Part shown: one piece after another, positions 47,986-56,630 of the stretch
Layout: every line of letters begins with the position of its first letter
How positions within the stretch are numbered: position 1 is the stretch's first letter
Origin: Pseudoalteromonas sp. XI10
GTDB lineage: Bacteria; Pseudomonadota; Gammaproteobacteria; Enterobacterales; Alteromonadaceae
NCBI RefSeq assembly: GCF_001469895.1
Contig: NZ_LOPY01000051.1
Location: forward strand, 124,001-188,000
Length of the DNA stretch: 64,000 nt
Direction of reading: 5' to 3'
Position numbers and translations under genes: made by a program
The notes under the pieces: generated by a model
The model's input: only the letters and a program-made list of their open reading frames with translations
What the model was told of the DNA's origin: nothing
Database searches by the model: none

Positions 47986-49977
47986 TTAATTCATCGATAT
48001 AGACTGTTGTTCATTTGCCAAGTGTTGCGGCAAGTCTATTTCTAAGGGCAGCCGTACCAAAATAGTGGCGCCCCCGTACTCATTGTTACTTGCCGAAATA
48101 GTGCCTTGATGTAAGGCTACAAATTCCCGACAAATAGCTAATCCAAGCCCAGTGCCTCCCGCACCACTGTTGGTTTTACTGCTTTGCTCAAACTTAGCAA
48201 AAATCTTTTCAAGCTCTTGTTCAGGGATCCCTATTCCGCGGTCAATAACAGCGATTTCGGCCATCTGCTCATTCACCGCTAAACTAATATCAATTTCGCT
48301 ATTCGGCTCACTAAACTTCAGTGCATTACCGATCAAGTTACGCATAATTTGATTAATTTGTTCTTCGTCGCACTCAAGCACAATGCCTTGTTCAAAACCT
48401 ATAGGCCGAATAGCAATACTTTTTTCGAGGGCTGTGCCCGACACATCATCAATGCTGGTTTTTATAACATTGCTTAAGTTATGCTTTTGCGGATTGAACG
48501 GGAATTTCCCGACATCGAGTTTTGATAGATCGAGTAAGTTATTTAGCAGCGATAATAATCGCTCACCACTTTGCTCAATTCTAGATAGATACTTGTTTAA
48601 CTTGTCTTTACTTAAATCGTCATTAGCAACCTTATCAAGCCCAAAGCGAGCAAAGCTTAAAATAGAATGCATAGGTGTTCTAAGTTCATGAGACATGTTC
48701 GCTAAAAACTCAGATTTACTATGATTTGCCGCTTCTGCCACATTTTTAGCATGCTCTAACTGAGCAGTACGGGCTTTGACCTCTTCTTCAAGCAAATCTT
48801 TAGCTTCAACGAGTAAATCTTCTTTCTCTTTAAGATGCGTAACGTTCTTAAAGATCACCGCTAGCGCAATTTCTCCGTGGTGGTCGATTTCGTTAAACGA
48901 GCCAACTAAAGGCACCTCACTGCCATTTTTCTTGAGTAGTCGTAAGTCACAACTAAATTGTCGGTTTTTACTTAAAGTCGCAATCTTATCTTTGATGCGC
49001 TCAGTTGAAGCCACATCAAAAAACTCAAATACCGAGCAATTCTCAAACTCTTTCAGCGGTTTTTCAAAAAGCTGCTCACAGGCGTCGTTAGTTTCTATAA
49101 CCTTACCACCACGCTCAAATAGAATAATGGCATCGGGTGTATGCTTAAAAATGACCCGTAGTAAGCTGTCTTTTTCTATGAGCGCATCAACTGTGTTTTG
49201 CAAACGCTCTACTAATTCAGTGTTATGACGCCTTAATAGCTCTGTTTGCCAAAGTTTGTGTACGGACTGCAATAAAGTATTATCATCAACCGGCTTAATA
49301 AGAACATCTTCCACCCCTTGGCGAATAGCTGCCACCATAGAGACTTGGTCTGGTTTAGAGGTATAAAGCAAACAGCGACTATTCGGCTGGCGTGTTTTGA
49401 GCTTATTAAAAAGCTCAAGCCCTGTGCCATCAGTAAAAGTAAAGTCACTAATGAGTAAATCAATGTCGTGGTCTTTAATAATATTAAGGGCTAATGAAGT
49501 GTTACCTGCACTGAAGGTTTTAATATGCGCCCCTTTGAGGTTTAGGGCAATTTGAGCTAAGCGCTCTTCGCAGTGATCTACAAGTAACACGGTAGGAAGT
49601 TGAAGAATATTATCGCTGTCGAGCTCAAGTACCCCTTCTAATAGTGAGCTGATCTCTTTATTTGCAAAGAAGGGGTAAATAACCACAGCATTAGGCAATA
49701 GACGGTTTACTTCACTAAAATGTTCTAGCAAATCACTACGTTGCGCTTTGGGCGCTAAAAGCATGAAGTGCTCTTGTGAGAACACTCCCATTAGCGTTTT
49801 AATAACAGTGGTTGGCACACCATGAGAAGCTGCAACAAGATCAAAATCTTGATCTAAAACAGCATCATCAACCAATGCAAAATGTAATAGCTCAACTCGA
49901 CAGCCAATTAGCTCTAACAACACCTTAACCCGCATTGCTAAAACACTATTGCTATCAACAATTAAAATTCTTCGCAC
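47986..49977 (-). CDS. Histidine kinase with two N-terminal receiver-like domains and PAS
   Basis: 663 residues, without transmembrane segments, so cytoplasmic. The first receiver-like domain (about 1-118) lacks the usual Asp acceptor (the region reads FDLVAASHGV). The second (about 128-245) keeps ISDFTFTDG and LIKPVD. A coiled coil and a PAS domain (VIFKHTPDAIILFERGG, about 275-385) follow. The kinase core has His430 in NMSHELRTP and ATP-binding boxes NQIMRNLIGNALKFS, DRGIGIP and GGTGLGLAI. It is first gene of a pair with the response regulator. The signal is unknown. Confidence 0.88.
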   Translation of the reverse strand: MRRILIVDSNSVLAMRVKVLLELIGCRVELLHFALVDDAVLDQDFDLVAASHGVPTTVIKTLMGVFSQEHFMLLAPKAQRSDLLEHFSEVNRLLPNAVVIYPFFANKEISSLLEGVLELDSDNILQLPTVLLVDHCEERLAQIALNLKGAHIKTFSAGNTSLALNIIKDHDIDLLISDFTFTDGTGLELFNKLKTRQPNSRCLLYTSKPDQVSMVAAIRQGVEDVLIKPVDDNTLLQSVHKLWQTELLRRHNTELVERLQNTVDALIEKDSLLRVIFKHTPDAIILFERGGKVIETNDACEQLFEKPLKEFENCSVFEFFDVASTERIKDKIATLSKNRQFSCDLRLLKKNGSEVPLVGSFNEIDHHGEIALAVIFKNVTHLKEKEDLLVEAKDLLEEEVKARTAQLEHAKNVAEAANHSKSEFLANMSHELRTPMHSILSFARFGLDKVANDDLSKDKLNKYLSRIEQSGERLLSLLNNLLDLSKLDVGKFPFNPQKHNLSNVIKTSIDDVSGTALEKSIAIRPIGFEQGIVLECDEEQINQIMRNLIGNALKFSEPNSEIDISLAVNEQMAEIAVIDRGIGIPEQELEKIFAKFEQSSKTNSGAGGTGLGLAICREFVALHQGTISASNNEYGGATILVRLPLEIDLPQHLANEQQSISMN

Positions 49978-50078
49978 AGTAGACTAGACTCGCTTAATAA
50001 TAAATACCTATTTTAGCGTAGCCTAAAATCGCAATGGGTCACAATTTGTACCGCATTTTTTATTAGCTTTTTAGATAA

Positions 50079-50570
50079 TTAACTGTCTAAACGCTTACCT
50101 AAAATAGTAAGGCTATAGGCTTTATCATCCATGATCGCAATCTCGGGAAGCTCTCCCCAGACCTTGTAATCAAAGCGATTAAACAGTTTTATACTTGGTA
50201 GGTTATGACTAAAGATAAAAGCTAATAACACCTTGATATCAAGTGTTTTTGCATGCTGTTCTGAAAATGTAAGCAATTGTTTACCAAGTCCTTTCCCTTG
50301 AGCTTGCTGAGTGATGTAAATACTAATTTCAACGGTACCATCGTAGGCTGGTCGACCATAAAACGACTTATAACTCAGCCAAGCAAGCACTTTACCTTGT
50401 TGCTCAAAAACAAAGATAGGTCTTTTCTCTGTATGGCTATCAAACCAAGCTTGTTTGTCTGCAACCGACACCTCTTCAGTATCTGCGGTTACCATACGGC
50501 CAGGGATGGTCTCGTTATAAATAGCGACTATGTCAGTTAAATCGTTTTGTATTGCTTTGCGAATCGTCAT
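50079..50570 (-). CDS. GNAT acetyltransferase (phosphinothricin/methionine sulfoximine type)
   Basis: 163 residues. It begins TIRKAIQNDLTDIVAIYNE, with TVEISIYITQQAQGKGLGKQLL (acetyl-CoA loop Q-x2-G-x-G) and FSHNLPSIKLFNRFDYKVWG. The pattern matches the Pat/MnaT branch that acetylates methionine sulfoximine or related amino acid analogues. The natural substrate is not certain. It is alone and divergent from the glutathione peroxidase gene. Confidence 0.85.
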   Translation of the reverse strand: MTIRKAIQNDLTDIVAIYNETIPGRMVTADTEEVSVADKQAWFDSHTEKRPIFVFEQQGKVLAWLSYKSFYGRPAYDGTVEISIYITQQAQGKGLGKQLLTFSEQHAKTLDIKVLLAFIFSHNLPSIKLFNRFDYKVWGELPEIAIMDDKAYSLTILGKRLDS

Positions 50571-50645
50571 AAATAGCTGAAATTAAATGATCACTTTGCT
50601 GCATATTAGCGTATATTCATCACAAATAACTAGCGGGAAATAACT

Positions 50646-51221
50646 ATGTATAAATATGCTTTGTTACTTGCAGCAGGCCTAATAACAACTAACCTTGCAG
50701 CACAAACTACTGAGGCTACGCCAACTGCTAAAGCAAATAGCCAATGTGATGATTTTACCAATGTCACTATGAGAAAGTTACGCTCAAAAGAGTCAATTAA
50801 CTTCTGCGAATTCAAAGACAAACCACTGCTCATTGTAAATACCGCAAGTAATTGTGGTTTTACTGGCCAGTTTGAAGGCTTAGAAGCCATTCATAAAGAA
50901 TATAAAGACCAAGGCTTGGTCGTATTAGGGTTCCCATCAGATGACTTTTTCCAAGAAGAAGACGATGAAAAAGACACTGCAAAAGTATGTTTCATCAATT
51001 ATGGCGTAACCTTTAATATGCTGGCTACCAGTGCCGTTCGCGGTAGCGATGCAAACCCGATATTCAAGCACCTAAACGAAGCAACCAGCTCACCTAACTG
51101 GAACTTTTACAAATATTTAGTGTCTGCTGACCGTAAGACAGTACAGCGCTTTAATAGTAAAACTAAGCCACAATCGCAAACTTTACGCGATGCAATTGAA
51201 GCTGAGCTGACTGCAAAATAA
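50646..51221 (+). CDS. Exported glutathione peroxidase-like protein
   Basis: 191 residues. A signal peptide (MYKYALLLAAGLITTNLAA) indicates periplasmic location. The redox Cys lies in IVNTASNCGFTGQ (Cys, not selenocysteine). The Trp-Asn of the tetrad is present in PNWNFYKYLV. The usual FPCNQFG segment reads FPSDDFFQE, so the tetrad Gln and the second Cys are replaced. Likely a thiol peroxidase for hydrogen peroxide or lipid peroxides, perhaps with altered reductant. It is 72 bases upstream of ppiC. Confidence 0.85.
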   Translation: MYKYALLLAAGLITTNLAAQTTEATPTAKANSQCDDFTNVTMRKLRSKESINFCEFKDKPLLIVNTASNCGFTGQFEGLEAIHKEYKDQGLVVLGFPSDDFFQEEDDEKDTAKVCFINYGVTFNMLATSAVRGSDANPIFKHLNEATSSPNWNFYKYLVSADRKTVQRFNSKTKPQSQTLRDAIEAELTAK

Positions 51222-51293
51222 ATTTAATTTTTCGTTCGGTAAATATTGAACTAAACTAGTAATTTAATACTAAAACACACATTAGGAGATGTT

Positions 51294-51575
51294 ATGGCAG
51301 TAGCCAGTGCAAGACACATTCTCGTAGACAGTGAAGCTCACTGTTTAGATTTAAAACAGCAAATTGAGCAAGGAGCTGACTTTGCAGAGCTTGCTCGTGC
51401 TCACTCTAATTGCCCATCAGGTCAAGATGGCGGCGCATTAGGTGAGTTTGGCCCTGGCATGATGGTTCCAGAGTTCGACAAAGTCGTGTTCTCTGCACCA
51501 ATTAACCAAGTTCAAGGCCCAGTGCAAACCCAGTTTGGTTATCATCTTCTAGAAGTAACAAGCCGTACTGACTAA
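51294..51575 (+). CDS. ppiC: Peptidyl-prolyl cis-trans isomerase C (parvulin)
   Basis: 93 residues, the same length as E. coli PpiC. A single parvulin domain begins ASARHILVDSEA and has CPSGQDGGALGEFGPGMMVP and QFGYHLLEV. It is a cytoplasmic prolyl isomerase. AGGAGA lies just upstream of the ATG. It is followed by a strong terminator. Confidence 0.95.
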   Translation: MAVASARHILVDSEAHCLDLKQQIEQGADFAELARAHSNCPSGQDGGALGEFGPGMMVPEFDKVVFSAPINQVQGPVQTQFGYHLLEVTSRTD

Positions 51576-51591
51576 TTAACAAATTGATTTC

Positions 51592-51620
51592 AAAAAGCCG
51601 CTTCACAGCGGCTTTTTTTT
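51592..51620 (+). terminator. Rho-independent terminator after ppiC
   Basis: AAAAAGCCGC / GCGGCTTTTTTTT with loop TTCACA. Confidence 0.92.
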
Positions 51621-51635
51621 GCAAAGGACACCATC

Positions 51636-52214
51636 ATGCAATTACTAGGCTCTACTACCTCACCTTTTGTGCGCCGTATTCGGATTTGGGCGGCACTTAA
51701 TAACCTACCTATTGATTTTGTTAATTTGGATATTTTCTCTGAGCAAGACAGACAAACCATGATAGCTCATAACCCTGCCAGAAAAATTCCTGTATTAATT
51801 GACCATGATTTTACCTTATGTGATTCCAACTCAATTATTCGCTATCTACTAGAGAAAGCTGATCAGCCGTTACTTAGCTGGCAGCAAGAGAACTACTTAA
51901 CCATTATCAATGCCTGCAATGATTCACTGGTAGAAATTTTACTTTGTCAGCGTTCAGGGTTTGATACCAACAGCGACAAACTATTTTTTAATTTACAGAA
52001 TGAACGAATTGTTGAAACATTAGCCTATTTAAATACTCATTTATCGGAGCCAGTATTTAAAAGCTGTGAATACCTCAACATCAGTTTATACTGCTTGCTA
52101 GATTGGATCCGCTTCCGCGAATTAACTGATTTTAGCCAACTAGAAAACTTAGTTGATTTTTATCATAAATTCGCCGATAAAGCGGCGGTACAACAAACAG
52201 ATCCACGAATATAA
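51636..52214 (+). CDS. Glutathione S-transferase family protein
   Basis: 192 residues. The N-terminal thioredoxin-like domain reads MQLLGSTTSPFVRRIRI with the glutathione-binding NPARKIPVLID and CDSNSIIRYL. The C-terminal helical domain is shorter and less typical. It resembles the YibF branch of bacterial GSTs. The role is unknown. It sits 17 bases before the DUF2750 gene, so probably forms an operon with it. Confidence 0.85.
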   Translation: MQLLGSTTSPFVRRIRIWAALNNLPIDFVNLDIFSEQDRQTMIAHNPARKIPVLIDHDFTLCDSNSIIRYLLEKADQPLLSWQQENYLTIINACNDSLVEILLCQRSGFDTNSDKLFFNLQNERIVETLAYLNTHLSEPVFKSCEYLNISLYCLLDWIRFRELTDFSQLENLVDFYHKFADKAAVQQTDPRI

Positions 52215-52231
52215 AGATAAGGGTTACGCAA

Positions 52232-52582
52232 ATGAGCGATATCGAAATTGAATCAGAATTAGTTAGCTTTGTAGAAAAAGTTCGATTGAACGAATCTATG
52301 TGGGCACTGGGTGCCGAAGATGGTGGTTTTGTTGTCTGTGAATCAAACCAATTTAGCGACACAGATGTGCTATTACTTTGGGGTACTGAAGACGCTGCAA
52401 AAGCACAATGTAAAGATGAGTGGCAAGACTATACCCCTGTTGAAATAGGCCTAGACGAATTTCTTGATGAGTGGGTTGAAGACCTTAACGAAGATGATGC
52501 GCTTGTTGGTTTAAACTGGAACGATGATCAAGTATGCGTTGAAATCGAGCCGGTTGGTTTAGCTAAAGCTCTTTGCGATTAA
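52232..52582 (+). CDS. DUF2750 protein
   Basis: 116 residues, very acidic and cytoplasmic. The pattern ESMWALGAEDGGFVVCES, VLLLWGTEDAAKAQC and IGLDEFLDEWVEDL defines DUF2750, which has no known function. It is second in the operon with the GST. Confidence 0.85.
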   Translation: MSDIEIESELVSFVEKVRLNESMWALGAEDGGFVVCESNQFSDTDVLLLWGTEDAAKAQCKDEWQDYTPVEIGLDEFLDEWVEDLNEDDALVGLNWNDDQVCVEIEPVGLAKALCD

Positions 52583-52594
52583 TAGCAATCCTTA

Positions 52595-52638
52595 AGCTTA
52601 TAACGACACGGCCGTATTTATGGCAGTGTCGTTAAGCT
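52595..52638. terminator. Strong hairpin after DUF2750 gene
   Basis: AGCTT-at-AACGACAC / GTGTCGTTAAGCT is a 13-bp stem with a 2-base bulge. The loop adds GCC/GGC pairs. There is no T run on the plus strand, so it may terminate poorly, stabilise the mRNA, or be an unrelated palindrome. Confidence 0.4.
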
Positions 52639-52799
52639 GGAAACTTGATACTTATATTGATTTTAACAATAGAACCACTATTACTTGCAATCAATGCCTT
52701 GCCTAAATCGCTTTTAATTCCAACTGAAACTCGCATCTTGAGGTGGTTTGGGTATATCAGTTATACTCTTCGACACATCTTTATTATCAAGGTATTAGG

Positions 52800-53477
52800 T
52801 TGAAGTCCCATCTTGGTCGTAGGCCCTTTTCGGCCATGGAATTACATACCCTGTATAATGGTTACATTTATGGTGATCAGCGTTTAGCACGTGAACAAGC
52901 TAAGCATTGGCACTTTTGGCTGCCTTTATTTGCCTATTACACCGGTGCCTACAGCGATGAAATTGGCCATTTAACCCTTGATAATATTATCACCCTTGAT
53001 GGAATTCGCTGCTTTGATTTTCATACACATGGCAAGATAAAACCCCGCTATGTGCCTATCCACAATGCATTACTCGATGCAGGACTTGACCAATACTTAG
53101 GCTATTTAAATGAGCAAAATCAGCAACGACTGATGTTTGATTTACCCGCTAAATCTGGTCGCTACAGCGAAAAAGTACGTATTTGGTTTTCGGGTGAAGG
53201 CGAACGTGCTGGTTATTTACAAAAGTGCGCTATTCCTACTGTTGATCAGCAAGGTATGAAAACCGCGATAAGCAGTTTACGGCTCAACTTTGAACAACAA
53301 GTGCGAATTCATGCACTGCAAGCCAACTGCAAAGACGCTTTTAACTACTTGCTTGGCTTTAAAGATTTCAACGAGCAACGCTTTGCTGATATGCAGTTAT
53401 TAAATACCGTGCTGCAAAACATACGACAAATAAACCCGCAACTGCATTGGCAGCGTTTCATTGACCGCCATAATTAA
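52800..53477 (+). CDS. Degenerate tyrosine-recombinase-like protein
   Basis: About 225 residues resembling the catalytic half of phage-type integrases. The pieces GRRPFSAMELHTLYNGYIY, FWLPLFAYYTGAYSDEIGHLTLDNI and KPRYVPIHNALLDAGL match the fold. The first catalytic Arg (TGxRxxEI) is Tyr/Ser here. I cannot find a convincing HxxR or nucleophile Tyr, so recombinase activity is doubtful. The start is uncertain: TTG 52800 with AAGG seven bases upstream keeps RRPFSAMEL, while GTG 52743 and ATG 52836 are alternatives. No attachment sites or other mobile genes are nearby. Confidence 0.6.
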   Translation: MKSHLGRRPFSAMELHTLYNGYIYGDQRLAREQAKHWHFWLPLFAYYTGAYSDEIGHLTLDNIITLDGIRCFDFHTHGKIKPRYVPIHNALLDAGLDQYLGYLNEQNQQRLMFDLPAKSGRYSEKVRIWFSGEGERAGYLQKCAIPTVDQQGMKTAISSLRLNFEQQVRIHALQANCKDAFNYLLGFKDFNEQRFADMQLLNTVLQNIRQINPQLHWQRFIDRHN

Positions 53478-53589
53478 CTGACAAACTTTGTTACTAACTA
53501 TTTATTACTGTTCAAATTAAAACCTGATAGCATGGTGATTCGCCCCTCATAGCAGGTGCCTTTCTAACAACAAAAAATCAGGGATACTT

Positions 53590-56160
53590 ATGTTCTTAAA
53601 AAGCCTATTAACGGTGAGTGTTGCACTTGCTGTTAGCTCTGCCCATGCCAATGAATATGTTATCGAAAAGCTTGCCAAGCCTAGCTCACAACAAGTAGAA
53701 CTTACGCTTGATCCTGCCAAAGACAATTTTTCTGGTCATACCGAAATTGCTTTAGAGGTTCTAAAAGCAACGAATTATATCGAATTAAACGGTATTGATT
53801 ATGCAGTTAGCATGGCGAAAATTTTAGGTGCAGAAAACTGTGACCTAAGTGCTGAAATGCTAAAAACAGGCAAAGTTAAATTCGCTTGTGAAGAAAAAAT
53901 TCATCCAGGTAAATACACTTTAAAAGTTGATTTTACCGCACCTTATAACCGCCAAAGTGTTGGTTTATATAAAACTTTAGATCAAGGCACACCTTATCTT
54001 TTCACGCAATTTGAAATGAGCGATGCGCGTCGTGCATTCCCGGTTTTTGACGAGCCGAGTTATAAAATTCCATTTCAGCTAACTATAACAGCGCCAACAT
54101 CACAAAAAGTGTATGCCAATACACCGGTTTTAAAAACCAAAGTTGATGGCGATATGACAACGCACTTTTTCGACAAAACACCACCGATTCCTTCTTACTT
54201 AGTCGCTATGGCTGTGGGCCCGTTTGAAGAGCTTGAAGTTAAAGGCATGCCAATCCCTGGCCGCGTATTGACTCCGCAAGGTAAAATTCACCTTGCTGAT
54301 TACGCAAAAGAAAATATGCCGCGTGTGTTAAAAGCCCTAGAAGATTATTTTGGCATTCCTTACGTATACAAAAAGCTAGACTCAGTGGCAGTGCCAGAGT
54401 TTCCATTTGGCGCAATGGAAAACGCAGGCCTAGTGACTTATCGTGAAGACATTTTACTAGTAGACCTTGCAACAGCAACGCGCAGCAAAAAAGAGCGTAA
54501 TGTATCAATCATTGCCCATGAGTTAGCGCACCAGTGGTACGGTAACCTAGTGACTATGAAGTGGTGGAATGATTTATGGTTAAACGAAGCATTCGCAAGC
54601 TGGATGGCAGCGAAAATCACTGCACAAATCAACCCAGAATTTGAGTCTCACTTAGACTTACCACAAAACCATGTGATGGCACTGGATGCGCGTTTAAGTA
54701 CTAAACCTATTCGTAAGCCAATCAAAACTGAAGCTGATATCATGGATGGCCTTGGCCTTGCTTACAGTAAAGGGAGTGCGGTTTTATCTATGGTTGAAAA
54801 CTGGATTGGCGAAGAGGCATTCCAGCAAGGTATTCGTGCTTACTTGAAGAAATTCTCGTATAAAAATGCAGAAGCTGCTGATCTATGGCAAGCACTAGGC
54901 GAAGCGTCTAATAAAGATGTGGCAAGTGTTCTTAAATCGTTTATCGAACAGTCATCTTTCCCACTTATTAAAGTAACGCAAGATGGTAAGAAAATTAATA
55001 TCAGCCAAAGCCGCTTTGTAAATGCTGGCGTTGATGCACCAGCACAACTTTGGAATGTTCCGGTTGCAATTAAGTATGGTGCAGGCGACAAAGTTAAAAC
55101 CGCAAGTGTACTGCTGAATAAAGAAACACAGCAACTAACTCTCGACTTTGAACCTGAGTGGATTTACCCAGATCAAGGTGCCATGGGTTATTACCGCTGG
55201 GTATTAGATGATGCTCAGTTTAATGCCCTACTAGAGAACGCAGCTGACAAGCTAACGGTACGTGAGCGCTTAGCGCTACTTTCTGCGGTTGATTCATTAC
55301 TTGATGCAGGTGTTATCTCTGCTGCTCACTTAATGCAAACTTTAGAAGCCTTTGTGAGTGATGCTCACCCATTAGTAGCAAACACAGCATTGGGTTACCT
55401 TGCTTCTCAAAAACGCGTATTCGAAGACGACAGCAACCGTGACTTATGGCCTAAATTTATCCGTAACAGCATTGCACCAGCTGCTAAACAATATGGTTTA
55501 ACAGCAAAAGCAGGTGAAGATGCCGCGGTATCGCAATTGCGTGCGCAAGTTATTGCCCGTTTAGGTTTTGATGGTCAAGATCAAAAAGTCATTGATACCG
55601 CAAAAGCACAAGCGGCACTGTACTTAAACAACCCTGAAAATGTTGACCCATATTTAGCCTCAACTTACTTAAACCTTGCGGCTTACCATGGCGATGCGAA
55701 GTTACTTGAAAAGTACAAACACACCTTTAAAACCACCAAAGATCCACAAGTGCGTACTAAGATGCTGGCAGCGATGGGTTACTTTGGTAAACCTGAGTTA
55801 CAAAAAGCAGTTTTAGAATACAGCTTAACGGATAACGTAACAGCTTCAGATATGCGTACGCTATTAGGTGGTTTAGGCTATGGTAAAGAACGTGAAGCAC
55901 TGTTTATTGAGTGGATTTACAACAATTACGATGCCATCACTAAGAACTTACCGCCGTTCTTTGTACCAAACTTACCGTTCTTCACGACGGCAAGCTGTGA
56001 TGCGAAAAGCCTAGAGAAAACCAAAACCTTCTTCAACGATAAAATCACTGAAGTACCAGGTTATGCACGTTCTCTTAGTAAGCTTGAAGAAAGCATCAAT
56101 GATTGTATTGCACTGAAAAACCGTGAGTTAAACTCAGTGAATAGCTTCCTTAAACGCTAA
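53590..56160 (+). CDS. M1-family zinc aminopeptidase, exported
   Basis: 856 residues with a signal peptide (ending SSAHA). The M1 hallmarks are GAMENAG (substrate amino-terminus binding) and HELAHQWYGNL with zinc ligands His310, His314 and Glu333 in WLNEAFAS. An ERAP1-like C-terminal helical domain occupies about 530-840. It removes N-terminal residues from peptides, probably in the periplasm, useful for a peptide-scavenging marine heterotroph. It stands alone with its own terminator. Confidence 0.94.
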   Translation: MFLKSLLTVSVALAVSSAHANEYVIEKLAKPSSQQVELTLDPAKDNFSGHTEIALEVLKATNYIELNGIDYAVSMAKILGAENCDLSAEMLKTGKVKFACEEKIHPGKYTLKVDFTAPYNRQSVGLYKTLDQGTPYLFTQFEMSDARRAFPVFDEPSYKIPFQLTITAPTSQKVYANTPVLKTKVDGDMTTHFFDKTPPIPSYLVAMAVGPFEELEVKGMPIPGRVLTPQGKIHLADYAKENMPRVLKALEDYFGIPYVYKKLDSVAVPEFPFGAMENAGLVTYREDILLVDLATATRSKKERNVSIIAHELAHQWYGNLVTMKWWNDLWLNEAFASWMAAKITAQINPEFESHLDLPQNHVMALDARLSTKPIRKPIKTEADIMDGLGLAYSKGSAVLSMVENWIGEEAFQQGIRAYLKKFSYKNAEAADLWQALGEASNKDVASVLKSFIEQSSFPLIKVTQDGKKINISQSRFVNAGVDAPAQLWNVPVAIKYGAGDKVKTASVLLNKETQQLTLDFEPEWIYPDQGAMGYYRWVLDDAQFNALLENAADKLTVRERLALLSAVDSLLDAGVISAAHLMQTLEAFVSDAHPLVANTALGYLASQKRVFEDDSNRDLWPKFIRNSIAPAAKQYGLTAKAGEDAAVSQLRAQVIARLGFDGQDQKVIDTAKAQAALYLNNPENVDPYLASTYLNLAAYHGDAKLLEKYKHTFKTTKDPQVRTKMLAAMGYFGKPELQKAVLEYSLTDNVTASDMRTLLGGLGYGKEREALFIEWIYNNYDAITKNLPPFFVPNLPFFTTASCDAKSLEKTKTFFNDKITEVPGYARSLSKLEESINDCIALKNRELNSVNSFLKR

Positions 56161-56174
56161 TTAAAGTAAATGCG

Positions 56175-56201
56175 AAAAGGGCCACAATGTGGCCCTTTTT
56201 T
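56175..56201. terminator. Bidirectional terminator
   Basis: AAAAGGGCCAC / GTGGCCCTTTT with loop AAT and a T run, between convergent genes. Confidence 0.92.
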
Positions 56202-56565
56202 ATTGCGCTAAAATAGCAGTTAACTTAGTTATAAATTGCTCAGCAGCGTCAGGTGAAGTGACTTTAAATGCAATACCATAATGAATGGGCTGTGCACTTT
56301 TATGAATGCGAGTTGGAAAACGGGTCATTTCACTACTGTGAAAATAGTCTTTGATACGCTTAATGCCCTCTATTGACTCGAAATCAGCACTGAATACTTC
56401 AAATATAGGTCTAATAACGATTTTAGCTTGGCCACTTTGCTCATGAACATAAAATGCCTCTTTTGAGCTAGCTGGCATAAATTCGTTAATATTTTTAATC
56501 TTAAAATTACTGCGGCAGCCCGCTTTAACCAGCTGTACACTCACTTGCTCGGCAGAAAAAGACAA
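56200..56565 (-). CDS. Small protein, possibly DUF2002-like
   Basis: 121 residues, cytoplasmic. The pattern FYVHEQSGQAKIVIRP ... SSEMTRFPTRIHKSAQPIHYGIAF resembles the DUF2002 family, from memory. Function unknown. The only start giving the whole frame is TTG 56565, since a stop lies four codons upstream. A GTG seven codons further in is an alternative, so the N-terminus is uncertain. Confidence 0.55.
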   Translation of the reverse strand: MSFSAEQVSVQLVKAGCRSNFKIKNINEFMPASSKEAFYVHEQSGQAKIVIRPIFEVFSADFESIEGIKRIKDYFHSSEMTRFPTRIHKSAQPIHYGIAFKVTSPDAAEQFITKLTAILAQ

Positions 56566-56630
56566 AGGCGTTCCTTACATATAACGTGGATAGTTTAGCC
56601 ACAGTACAGCAATCAGGCAAAAACCGTTAC

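Noticed and set aside
50646-51221. Selenocysteine glutathione peroxidase
   Set aside because: The active-site codon is an ordinary Cys codon (TGT), not TGA.
52800-53477. Integrative element or prophage edge
   Set aside because: No tRNA, direct repeat, transposase or phage gene lies nearby, and the integrase-like protein lacks catalytic residues.
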